From Suilimivivens sp009774465 (GTDB lineage: Bacteria > Bacillota > Clostridia > Lachnospirales > Lachnospiraceae): a stretch of 64,000 nucleotides of DNA. Location of the stretch: the NCBI GenBank assembly GCA_947382645.1, contig CANDAE010000009.1:65760-129759 (forward strand). Reading direction: 5' to 3'. The translations under genes and the position numbers were made by a program. Under the pieces are notes generated by a model. It ran no database searches, had not been told where the DNA came from, and was given only the letters and a program-made list of their open reading frames with translations. Positions within the stretch are counted from its first letter, which is position 1. Every line of letters begins with the position of its first letter. Shown here one piece after another: positions 26,156 through 35,057 of this stretch.

Positions 26156-26184
26156 ATTGTATACAATAGAACAACTTATGTCAA
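26156..26184 (-). promoter_or_regulatory. Promoter and operator of the citrate synthase operon
   Basis: On the minus strand TTGACA (26179-26184) and TACAAT (26156-26161) are 17 bases apart. A perfect 12-bp palindrome ATTGTATACAAT (26156-26167) covers the -10 box, the expected form and place of a GntR-type repressor site. Confidence 0.75.
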
Positions 26185-26205
26185 TCTTTTATTCTCGTGA
26201 GGGTT

Positions 26206-27117
26206 TTACTGCAATAATCTGTCAATCTGAATCATTCCCCATCCCTGTTTGTTCCAGGGCTCATTTAAATCTTTTGCTGTATAAAGCAACTTCTGCTTCG
26301 CCTGCTCATTAGAATAAAAAGGATATTTTTGCAGAAGAAGAGCCAGACCACCTGAAACAACAGGCGTGGCCATAGATGTTCCGCTTTTTGCAATGTATCC
26401 GTCTCTGTAAAACCGTCCTGCTTTTCTTACTCTTGCATTACAGGAAACAATGTCTGTTCCCGGTGCCACAATATCCGGTTTTTTTAATGCATAGGGGCTT
26501 GGCCCCCGTCCGGAATAATTTTCACATAACTGCTTTCGGCTGCCAAAATAACCGCCCTCATGGCATCCTACGGTAATTACTTCCCTGCGTGCACCTAAAG
26601 GAGAGATTGTCATTGCATCCGGCCCCATATTTCCAGCCGCACACACTACAATCAGCCCGCTTTTCCACGCTTCATCCACCAGCGTAAGAAGTTGATTCAT
26701 ACGTTCCTTTTCCGCATTTTCCCCCATGCCGATGGAAATATTTAAAATACGAATGTTATACTCTCTTTGATGGTCCAGCACCCAGATGATTCCCTGGGCC
26801 ATATTTTCTATCACACCATCCCCGTTTTCATCCAGTACCTTTCCAACTACCAGCCTGCTTTCCGGTGCAATTCCTCTGTATTTTCCGGCTGAAATACAGC
26901 CGCTGCCACACAGACAGCCTGCCACATGCGTTCCATGTCCGCTGTCATCATATAACTTCTTTTTTCCATGTACAAAATCTTTAAATGCTATAATTCTATT
27001 ATCAAAATCAGGATGAAATGCCACTCCTGTATCCAACATTGCCACTGTAATTCCCCTGCCATTATAGAAAGAGGCTACTTCGTCGCTGCATCCTACTTGT
27101 TGTCTTACCCGAAGCAT
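26206..27117 (-). CDS. Subtilisin-like serine protease, apparently intracellular
   Basis: A 303-residue S8 peptidase comprising little more than the catalytic domain. The triad is visible: Asp in VAMLDTGVAFHPDF, His in DSGHGTHVAGCLCGSG and Ser in KSGTSMATPVVSGG; the oxyanion Asn is in CAAGNMGP. No signal peptide, propeptide or anchor is seen, which suggests an intracellular protease of the IspA/AprX type. The only possible start, an ATG at 27117, directly follows the T run of the upstream gene's terminator and has no Shine-Dalgarno; an in-frame stop lies about 20 bases upstream. How it is translated is unclear. It lies downstream of the surface-protein operon on the same strand. Confidence 0.9.
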   Translation of the reverse strand: MLRVRQQVGCSDEVASFYNGRGITVAMLDTGVAFHPDFDNRIIAFKDFVHGKKKLYDDSGHGTHVAGCLCGSGCISAGKYRGIAPESRLVVGKVLDENGDGVIENMAQGIIWVLDHQREYNIRILNISIGMGENAEKERMNQLLTLVDEAWKSGLIVVCAAGNMGPDAMTISPLGARREVITVGCHEGGYFGSRKQLCENYSGRGPSPYALKKPDIVAPGTDIVSCNARVRKAGRFYRDGYIAKSGTSMATPVVSGGLALLLQKYPFYSNEQAKQKLLYTAKDLNEPWNKQGWGMIQIDRLLQ

Positions 27118-27123
27118 AAAAAA

Positions 27124-27158
27124 ACTCCCGGCTTTTTAATTTATGATATGCCGGGAGT
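27124..27158 (-). terminator. Terminator of the sortase/LRR operon
   Basis: ACTCCCGGC (27124-27132) and GCCGGGAGT (27150-27158) form a perfect 9-bp GC-rich stem followed on the minus strand by a run of T that ends at the ATG of the protease gene. Confidence 0.85.
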
Positions 27159-27180
27159 CTTTAACAGTTCTACCTAAAAG

Positions 27181-29979
27181 CTATTTAATTTTTCTTCCAC
27201 GCTTTCCCTGATAAAAGAAAAGCGCTACAGCACCGGCAAAAAGCCCTAATGCAAGAAACCACTTAGGATGAATAAAATCTCCGGTATCCGGCGTGTCATC
27301 TTTATTTCCAGATAAGCTGGTGATTACAGCCTGACCATTTGTCACCACAGCCTGGCCATTAACGGCTGAATAGCTGTAAATGCCAAGAGGTGAAAAATGG
27401 CTGGTGGTAAACTGAATATATGTCTCATCTTCCAATTCCAGAATGCGGTGTTCCAAAGCTTCCAACTGCCCATCCTGATCTAAAGTTACAACATGCAGAT
27501 TATCCGCCGCTGTATCTGCAGGCAATTTAAACTGAACAGTAATGTACTGCCTGCCTAATTTAGTGATTGGAACAGTTCCTGAATCATCATAAAGAGACAT
27601 ATCATATGCCTTAAGTCCTGCCGGAGTCCTTCCTCCATATAATTCTCCATAGGCTGCTGAAATTCTCTCTGCCGCGCTCTCAGAATCTGTGATTTTAAGC
27701 ACATAAGCATCACTATTTCCTGCAATTGCTGCCATAGCATTATCCGTGTCCTTTATACTGCTGCTGTTTAAATCAATCACTACTCCGCTTCCGGTCTCTT
27801 TCAAAACGCCACTCCGATAATCTGCTGTCTGAGTGCCGGACTGAGTTATAATAATTCCATTATATCCATAAGTTCCTTCTTCTAACACAGTTCCTTCAAA
27901 GTCACTGACATCATCAGGAATAATTGCATTCCTGATATTGTTAAATGCATAAGTACGATAAGTTTGATTTGCAAGACGCATTGCACTGCTTTCCATAGAA
28001 AGCCGGGGAAGCGTACTTCCCTCAAATACCACCGTATCCGTTCCATTCACCAGCGCATAAGCTCCCAAACCAACCTCCTGCATGGAAGCCGGAATTACTA
28101 CCTGAGACAAGGGACAGTTCATAAAAGCACGATCTTTTACTTTTGCTAAATTTCTTCCGCCATTTACTGTCTTTAAATTCCGGCAGTTCATAAATGCCTC
28201 TTCACAGATCACTTCCACAGTATCCGGAATATTAACCGCTATAATTCCCATATGCTCCTTAAATACACCAGGACCGATCTGTTTCACGCCATCCGGAATA
28301 TTAATTACGCTGTCATTGCCTGCATATGCAATCAATATTCCATCCCCGGCAATCAAATAAGGGTATGTGGCTGTCTTCATTTCAGTAACCCAGGGTGTCT
28401 GATCAAAAGCATATAAATCAATTTCTGTTACGGAATCAGGCAGAATCACTTCACTTAATTTATCACAATGATAAAAAGCTCCATATCCTATTTTCGTAAC
28501 GCCTTCTGGAATTGTAACGGAAGTAAGCCCCGATCTTGCAAAAGCAAATTCGCCAATTTCAGTAATTCCCTCCTCTATGGTATATTCAGAGAGCACACTG
28601 TTTTGGTAAAACGCCTGGGAGGCAATCTTTGTACCGCCTACAACCGTATATTTGGGAAAATCCTTTCCTTTCTGCGCATTATCTGCCAATAGACTTCCGA
28701 AATTATCGCCCTCACTCATCTGGCTGATATTACTTTGTTCTGTTTCGGCTGCCTCATTTCCAATATTAGATAAATCTATTCTTCCGGTCTGCTGACCACC
28801 GCTTAAAACACTGGACTGTCTGTTATCAATGAAAACTACCGCTCTACCGGAAACAATACTGGATTCACCCAATAAAGTTTTATTATTGATAATCTCTGTC
28901 TCTGTCACAAGCCCCGGAGAAGGAGTTGCTTCCTGTCCTGCATTTGTATTTAAACCTGTATCAGGTGTTGGCGTCGTGTCTGCACCGGCATCTGGCTGCA
29001 CCGTATTTTCGGTATCCGTATCACCAGTTCCCGCTTCATTGGAAATTTTATCTGCATCTATCACCTCTGCATCCTGTACATCCTCATATTCAACTTCTTC
29101 TACCTCGGATTTCTGTAATGCTGCTGCAAATTCCGCACCATAAGTACCCGGCGTAGCCGTAAAGTTTACATTCGGACATCCATCAAATGCAGTGCTGTTT
29201 ATTACTGCCATAGAGTCAGGCAGGCTCACACTGGAAAGATTCACGCAATCCTCAAACGCTTTCGCTCCAATTCCCCTTACTGTCAGTGGAATATCCACTT
29301 CCTTTAAATTAATACAGTTAGAAAAAGCATAGGCGCTGACTTCATTTAAGCCACTACCCAATGTCACCTTTTCCAGATAAGGATTCCCCCAAAATGCGTA
29401 TCCTGCAATTTCTGTAACTGTTCCGGGCAGCGTATACGCCCCCCGCTCGCAGGCCGGCATAAGGGCATAAACTTTGGTCTGCTCACTGTCATATAAAACA
29501 CCATTTGAATACATTAAAAATGTATTTCCCGCTGAAACAGACAAGTCAGCTAACTGGCTGCATCCTGCAAAGACGCCGTTTCCGACTTTCCTCACCTGTG
29601 TGCCTAATGTCACATTGGTAAGTTCTTTATTATTGCTGAAAGCTGCTGTTCCAATTTCTTCTACACTGTCTCCCACTGCAATCGTGCGCAGGCTGTCACA
29701 ATCTGCAAAGGCCCGATAGCCGATGGATTTTACTTTTCCGCCTATATTAACTTTAATTATATTATCATTGCCTGCAAAGGCTTCCTCCCCGATTTCTCTG
29801 ACATCATCAGGAATAGACACGACTTCCGACGTGCCTGAATACTTCATTAATTTATTTCCATCCATCTGAAAATCAGATGCAGACGCTACCGCTTCCACAT
29901 CTGATACAGGTACCTGGGTAACTGCTACTGCTGTAAGCAGCAGCAGCGAACCCAAAGTTTTTGCAATTTTCTTATTCAT
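27181..29979 (-). CDS. BspA-type LRR surface protein with TPDTGD sorting signal
   Basis: A 932-residue secreted protein. Signal peptide at 1-31 (MNKKIAKTLGSLLLLTAVAVTQVPVSDVEA). Two blocks of LRR_5 repeats (about 45-280 and 470-650; units like EIGEEAFAGNDNIIKVNI) are separated by a Thr/Asp/Gly-rich spacer. A C-terminal domain (about 740-880) ends in FTTSHFSPLGIYSY and is paralogous to that of the neighbouring 1,683-residue protein. The tail is DTPDTGDFIHPKWFLALGLFAGAVALFF then KRGRK: a TPxTG-type sortase motif, hydrophobic helix and basic end. The sortase gene is in the same operon, so it is very probably its substrate. The likely role is surface display for adhesion or carbohydrate/protein binding. 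Confidence 0.92.
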   Translation of the reverse strand: MNKKIAKTLGSLLLLTAVAVTQVPVSDVEAVASASDFQMDGNKLMKYSGTSEVVSIPDDVREIGEEAFAGNDNIIKVNIGGKVKSIGYRAFADCDSLRTIAVGDSVEEIGTAAFSNNKELTNVTLGTQVRKVGNGVFAGCSQLADLSVSAGNTFLMYSNGVLYDSEQTKVYALMPACERGAYTLPGTVTEIAGYAFWGNPYLEKVTLGSGLNEVSAYAFSNCINLKEVDIPLTVRGIGAKAFEDCVNLSSVSLPDSMAVINSTAFDGCPNVNFTATPGTYGAEFAAALQKSEVEEVEYEDVQDAEVIDADKISNEAGTGDTDTENTVQPDAGADTTPTPDTGLNTNAGQEATPSPGLVTETEIINNKTLLGESSIVSGRAVVFIDNRQSSVLSGGQQTGRIDLSNIGNEAAETEQSNISQMSEGDNFGSLLADNAQKGKDFPKYTVVGGTKIASQAFYQNSVLSEYTIEEGITEIGEFAFARSGLTSVTIPEGVTKIGYGAFYHCDKLSEVILPDSVTEIDLYAFDQTPWVTEMKTATYPYLIAGDGILIAYAGNDSVINIPDGVKQIGPGVFKEHMGIIAVNIPDTVEVICEEAFMNCRNLKTVNGGRNLAKVKDRAFMNCPLSQVVIPASMQEVGLGAYALVNGTDTVVFEGSTLPRLSMESSAMRLANQTYRTYAFNNIRNAIIPDDVSDFEGTVLEEGTYGYNGIIITQSGTQTADYRSGVLKETGSGVVIDLNSSSIKDTDNAMAAIAGNSDAYVLKITDSESAAERISAAYGELYGGRTPAGLKAYDMSLYDDSGTVPITKLGRQYITVQFKLPADTAADNLHVVTLDQDGQLEALEHRILELEDETYIQFTTSHFSPLGIYSYSAVNGQAVVTNGQAVITSLSGNKDDTPDTGDFIHPKWFLALGLFAGAVALFFYQGKRGRKIK

Positions 29980-29987
29980 AGGAACTC

Positions 29988-32900
29988 CTATGCTGTTTTT
30001 GATTTAACTACTACCTTGTCACGTTTAAAGAACAATACCAATGAAATACATGCCATTCCAAGTGCAAGGAACCATTTGGGATGAATCGGATCACCTGTCT
30101 TAGGCGTAGTATCAATGGTTGCCTCTGTCAGGTTTGCAGTATCCACATAAATTACATATGGTGAAAAATGAGTGGCCGTAAAGTTCACACATGGCACACC
30201 GCCTACTGTAGTAAATCTTACATTCAAATCCTCCAAGGCTCCGTTAGAAACCGCTGCCACCTTATTGTTTCCTGCATACTGCACCAAATCATCCGGCAAT
30301 GGAAGCGTTAAGTTAACCGTAATACCTGTGGTATCTGCGATTCTGGTTCGTCCGGTGGAATCATATAAACTGATATCCATAGGCAGATATTTTATTCTGC
30401 TGATATCTCCATACCTTGCCTGCAATGCTGCAATGACAGCATCTGTTGCCGACTGATCTTCCGTAACCTTAACAATAAAGTTATCTGTCGCTCCACTTAC
30501 AGAAGCACCTGCATAATTGGTATTGGAAATACCCGGTTTTGTCACTTCCACTGTAGTTCCGTTATTACTTGTGGTTCCACTTCCTCCGGAGCTTCCACCA
30601 GTTCCGGTTCCAGCTCCACTTCCTCCACCAGTACCTCCTGCTGTACCGCTTCCAGTCTTATATGTAGCGGTAATTGCTACGTTAGCCGCCGGCATGGTAA
30701 AGGTAGCTGATGTGGCATTGGGATTAGAGAATCCAACGCCTGCTGTTGATGAAGTCCAACGGTCAAACGCCTGCCCTTCACCCATATAGTAAGCATTTAC
30801 TGCTACAATTTCACCAGCCGCATATCTTCCGCTGCCGCTTCCGCCTGATACGGATACCGTATACTTGGTAACCTCCGGTGATGATGAGGGCGACGGTGAT
30901 GTTGAACTGGTTGGTTTAGGTGATCTGGTTGCATTCGGATCGGATGAGCCTCCGGGATTACCACTAGGATTGCCCCCAGGGTTGCCTCCGGGATTGTTTC
31001 CGCCACTGCCTGGTGTCCACTGTGCGTAAACAGATGTATCCTGTTTTACGCCTGTTTCAGAAGAAGCTGGTGCCCATATCCATCTTACGAATGTATATCC
31101 CTCTCTTGCCGGCGGAATCGGTCCTTTGACCACTTCATTAATGCTGGCATGTGTCTCCCACCAGGGTTCTTCATCTCCATCATCTAAATAAAATGAAACT
31201 GTAAATCTGCTGGCATCTCCTGATGCATCAACAAACTTGGCTACAATTGTCGTGTTTGCCTGAATATCATAATGCGGCTTATCCCAGCCCACAAACTCAT
31301 ATCCGGGATGGTTGGGAACTTTCGGCAAGGTAGCACTTCCACCTGCACTGACTGTTTCTCTTCCAAGTTCATTACCATCAAATCCATCTAAAAAGATTAC
31401 CGTATACTGAGGAGAGCCATACATAGCCAAAATATTCAAATCGCTCCGCACATTAGTAAAAGGTTTATCCCAGCCAATAAACATTAACTTATCATTATTA
31501 CACTTAAGACCTTCTGTACTTGGTTCTTCTGCATCTTCACCAGCTCTTATGGTCTGGGTAGAAAGCAGCTCCAGATTGGTGGACGCCGGATAATCCGGTG
31601 TATTATAAAAATTAACTGTAAATTCTTCAAATACTTCTTCGTCACTTACTGTAATATATTCATAGTCCTCTGCATAGGTTGCTGCATTAGAAGGTATTGA
31701 ACATTGGAAAATAACTTCTCTATCCCCCTTTTTAGTCGGATCACCATCTAATGGCTGAAATGCATCCTTCGTCATGGTAATGGGATTACTATTCTTATAA
31801 TATACGATAAATCGCTTTGTATCATTATCTTTAAATGCATCCGCCTCAATTCTTGACAGAGAATTTGGCAGAATAATACTATTTAGTTCCATTTCCTTAA
31901 AACTGCCTTCAGAAATTGTCCCTATTGATGTTTTGGACAAATCCACCTGTGCAACATCCTTACATTCCGCAAAGGCTTCTTTCTTAATGGCAGTTACACC
32001 CTGCAATTCATCCGGTCCTACTGTATATAGACCTGAACCGCCAGTCTTTCCTCTGTTTTCCAGACACTCAACAATTTCTTTTCCGCCATTTACATTTCGA
32101 TATAAAATACCACTGTTATAAGTAAAGTTTCCAGGCGTAAAACAATTAATATTGCTTAATTCTGTACAGCCTTTAAAAGGACGCATACCTGTATCTTCAA
32201 GTTTCGAACCAATCGTTGCTTCCGTTAATGCAGTACAGCCTTCAAAAGCATAATCACCTACCAGTTGGCTTCCAATGACAGCCGCAGATTTTAAGCTTAT
32301 GCATTCCTTAAATGTATAGGGATCTAATTCCCCTACACCATTAATGGTGATTGAGCGAATTGATTCATCGGCACCTATTAAATCTCCAATAGCTTGACCT
32401 TTGTCATCAACTCCTCCTTCTCCTACCTCAACTCCATCCTTATTTACACCCGAAAACAACCCCGGCCAAATACTATCCACATTTTCAGGAATAGTAATAT
32501 CTAATGTAGCCGCCAGAAAAGCCTGTTCATTAGGGGTTAAGTCCTGTTCATCAGGTTTTAATCCTCCGCCGTTGAACCTTATAGCCCTGTCAATCATATT
32601 ATAATATTCTGTTTTTTCAGTGTTTGAAGCATTTTTTAAATAGGGAAGCGCTTCTATCCACCCATTTATATCTTTTTTAACCCTGTCATACCTTGGATAA
32701 CCTACAAGCTGTGCTTCACCAGTCTGTGTAGCCGGATCAGAGTAATATTTCACCTCAAGATTTGTTGGCCATCCACTATGACAGGTAATCCAAATATCCT
32801 CTGAATTTCCATGACTTATTTTACTTCCATCAGTACCGCTCATGGCGAACTTAAATGTTTCAGTATCACTGCCATCTTCTTTTAACATAGCTCCTACAAA

Positions 32901-35039
32901 ATATAAATAAGGCTTATCTGCCCCTGTTGTAGGATACAGTGTACTTCTATGTTTACATGTTGTCTGTACTTCCTGTGTCTTAAATGCATCTGCCTCAATA
33001 GATTTCATAGTTGATGCATCCGTAAAAATAACAGTTCTAAGATTATGGCATCCTTTAAAGGCATTCGTTCCAATCTCAGTTACAGATGCAGGAATAGTCA
33101 CCTGTTTTAAACTACAAATATCATTAAAACTTCCTGCCTCAATAGATGCAATTCCAAAAGTTCCTATTTTTTCGGGAATTTTTATAATATCCGGCTCACT
33201 CATACCCCCACCATCTACATCACGCTCAAGAATACCAAATTCTTCCAGCTTGCCAATATTATCTTCTCCCCCTCTGACTTTGTAAAAAACTTTAGCATAA
33301 TTACCTGCAACACCATTTACAGTTTTTACTGTAGCATCACTCTCATAGACAACTCTTTCATATAACTGCTCACCAGGATATTTATATGTTATTGCATTAT
33401 TATTAGCAATATTATGAATCTCTGACCTGCTTGGTCCTTCAAAATAAAATTCTTCCGGAACCGTATTTCTAAATTGCTCCCATGTATTCTTTGCACAATT
33501 AGGATAGTTGGTACCACCATTATCCTTATTATGAAAAGAATCAAATTTAATTCTTGAACCAGAATCGGTATCTGGCAATATCACACGCTGCAATGATGTA
33601 CAATCTTGAAACATGTCAATATCCAATGCTGTAGTTTCAAAATAACCATTGGGAAACTCCACTTCTGACAACGCTATGCAGCCTCTGAAAAGATGATTTC
33701 CCAACCATTTTAATGGAACAGATCCCAAACGATCTGGTGCCCCCTTATCATCATAAAGTAAAAAATCCACTTTATTTAACTGGGTACAACCTTCAAACGC
33801 ACAGTCCCCCAAATGAGATAATGTTTTAGACGGCAATTTGAAACTAGTTAGTGCCGTGCAATTATAAAATGCATCTTTCCCTATTGCATCCGCAGTAGGC
33901 ATAACTACTTCACGTAATTGTCTGCATTCTGCAAACGCACCATTTCCAACTGTTTTTAGTCCTGTTTTGAATACAATTTTATTTAATTTTGGGCAATTAT
34001 AAAAAGTATAATCACTTATTCCCTCTAAATTTGCCTCTATATTTACAGTGGTAATATAATTTTTATTAGCAAAAACGCCATCCCCAGCATTTGATCTGAA
34101 ACCAGTCAGCTGCCAGCCTGTTCCTTTAGGTCCAATTGTTTCGGCTCCTATATATTTAACTGTAGCTCTTATACCCCAATGAGTCTGATCTTCTCCTGCT
34201 TCCAGCCACTGTGTATAATCATCTTTATTCGCCGCGGTTTTAGGATGATAATATAATTCATTTTCAGGTTTTGAGCCCCAATTTTGCCTTTGATTATAAT
34301 AACAAGGATAAATTCTCTCACCCAGCATTGGTTCACAAGTTGCCCTTGCTTCAACTTTTTCATAAACAGGCTTTCCATCCTTATCTACCACTAGATTGCC
34401 ATTTTCATCTTTTTTTTGTCTTGTTTGCTCATATAGAATATAAAATCCCTTATCATCTTGCCGAACATCAGTAATTTTGTCAATATTCTCAATATCTATC
34501 CCATTAGGGCTACGATCTGTTGTACGATAATATGGAAGTCCTGTCGCTTCATCAATTAACGGCTGATCACGTAACTTATACCCCATCAACTCATCATTGG
34601 CACTCACCAAGCAATAATATTCTATCCCCTGATAGTTTTCTGAATAACTCCGATATGCTTCAAGTGTTTCTGGAATCGTCACTTCCGGATTATTTTTAAG
34701 ATCATTATAATCTAAAATAACTGCCCCTGTTCCACCACGAATATATGCAAATTTGAACAAACCATCCCCAGAAGTATAAATGACCTGATTATTTGCATTT
34801 CCTGTAGCCTCTGCCACATAAGGCACTACACTAGGATATTCTTGTTCTGCTGTTTTAACTTCCCCTTGTGTAGAAGTAACTGCAACTTTTATCTTCTCAG
34901 CGGCACCCGTGGGAGCTGCACCTACATCCTGCACAGGAATCGCTGCCACCACGATAGCAGAAGCCATAAACAACGCACCAATCGTTTTTCTGACTTGTCT
35001 GCGTAATTTTCTGTTTTTCTTTTTTGCACCCTTTTTCAT
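29988..35039 (-). CDS. Large LRR/InlB-repeat surface protein with TPKTGD sorting signal
   Basis: A 1,683-residue secreted protein with a long basic signal peptide (MKKGAKKKNRKLRRQVRKTIG, cleavage near 42 after DVGAA). The middle holds irregular LRR_5 units (about 290-1170; for example TVGNGAFAECRQLREVVMP). Around 1185-1390 are three Listeria-Bacteroides (InlB B-type) beta-grasp repeats ending in FIGWDKP, FVGWDKP and FVRWIWA. A Gly/Asn/Pro/Ser linker follows, then another beta-repeat with FDRWTSS, a Gly-rich stretch and a terminal domain ending ATHFSPYVIYVD. The anchor reads TPKTGDPIHPKWFLALG plus hydrophobic helix and KRDKVVVKSK. It lies nine bases from its LRR partner and 18 bases after the sortase. 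The multi-domain stalk suggests an adhesin. Confidence 0.92.
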   Translation of the reverse strand: MKKGAKKKNRKLRRQVRKTIGALFMASAIVVAAIPVQDVGAAPTGAAEKIKVAVTSTQGEVKTAEQEYPSVVPYVAEATGNANNQVIYTSGDGLFKFAYIRGGTGAVILDYNDLKNNPEVTIPETLEAYRSYSENYQGIEYYCLVSANDELMGYKLRDQPLIDEATGLPYYRTTDRSPNGIDIENIDKITDVRQDDKGFYILYEQTRQKKDENGNLVVDKDGKPVYEKVEARATCEPMLGERIYPCYYNQRQNWGSKPENELYYHPKTAANKDDYTQWLEAGEDQTHWGIRATVKYIGAETIGPKGTGWQLTGFRSNAGDGVFANKNYITTVNIEANLEGISDYTFYNCPKLNKIVFKTGLKTVGNGAFAECRQLREVVMPTADAIGKDAFYNCTALTSFKLPSKTLSHLGDCAFEGCTQLNKVDFLLYDDKGAPDRLGSVPLKWLGNHLFRGCIALSEVEFPNGYFETTALDIDMFQDCTSLQRVILPDTDSGSRIKFDSFHNKDNGGTNYPNCAKNTWEQFRNTVPEEFYFEGPSRSEIHNIANNNAITYKYPGEQLYERVVYESDATVKTVNGVAGNYAKVFYKVRGGEDNIGKLEEFGILERDVDGGGMSEPDIIKIPEKIGTFGIASIEAGSFNDICSLKQVTIPASVTEIGTNAFKGCHNLRTVIFTDASTMKSIEADAFKTQEVQTTCKHRSTLYPTTGADKPYLYFVGAMLKEDGSDTETFKFAMSGTDGSKISHGNSEDIWITCHSGWPTNLEVKYYSDPATQTGEAQLVGYPRYDRVKKDINGWIEALPYLKNASNTEKTEYYNMIDRAIRFNGGGLKPDEQDLTPNEQAFLAATLDITIPENVDSIWPGLFSGVNKDGVEVGEGGVDDKGQAIGDLIGADESIRSITINGVGELDPYTFKECISLKSAAVIGSQLVGDYAFEGCTALTEATIGSKLEDTGMRPFKGCTELSNINCFTPGNFTYNSGILYRNVNGGKEIVECLENRGKTGGSGLYTVGPDELQGVTAIKKEAFAECKDVAQVDLSKTSIGTISEGSFKEMELNSIILPNSLSRIEADAFKDNDTKRFIVYYKNSNPITMTKDAFQPLDGDPTKKGDREVIFQCSIPSNAATYAEDYEYITVSDEEVFEEFTVNFYNTPDYPASTNLELLSTQTIRAGEDAEEPSTEGLKCNNDKLMFIGWDKPFTNVRSDLNILAMYGSPQYTVIFLDGFDGNELGRETVSAGGSATLPKVPNHPGYEFVGWDKPHYDIQANTTIVAKFVDASGDASRFTVSFYLDDGDEEPWWETHASINEVVKGPIPPAREGYTFVRWIWAPASSETGVKQDTSVYAQWTPGSGGNNPGGNPGGNPSGNPGGSSDPNATRSPKPTSSTSPSPSSSPEVTKYTVSVSGGSGSGRYAAGEIVAVNAYYMGEGQAFDRWTSSTAGVGFSNPNATSATFTMPAANVAITATYKTGSGTAGGTGGGSGAGTGTGGSSGGSGTTSNNGTTVEVTKPGISNTNYAGASVSGATDNFIVKVTEDQSATDAVIAALQARYGDISRIKYLPMDISLYDSTGRTRIADTTGITVNLTLPLPDDLVQYAGNNKVAAVSNGALEDLNVRFTTVGGVPCVNFTATHFSPYVIYVDTANLTEATIDTTPKTGDPIHPKWFLALGMACISLVLFFKRDKVVVKSKTA

Positions 35040-35057
35040 TGTAATACTCCTTTTAGG

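Noticed and set aside
27118..27165. AC-N16-CATATCATA, a sporulation-type promoter for the protease gene
   Set aside because: It falls inside the terminator stem of the previous gene, and such a short pattern is expected several times by chance in 64 kb.
28829..29156. Plus-strand ORFs of about 76-104 codons within the LRR gene
   Set aside because: Shadows of the Thr/Asp/Gly-rich spacer of the minus-strand gene.
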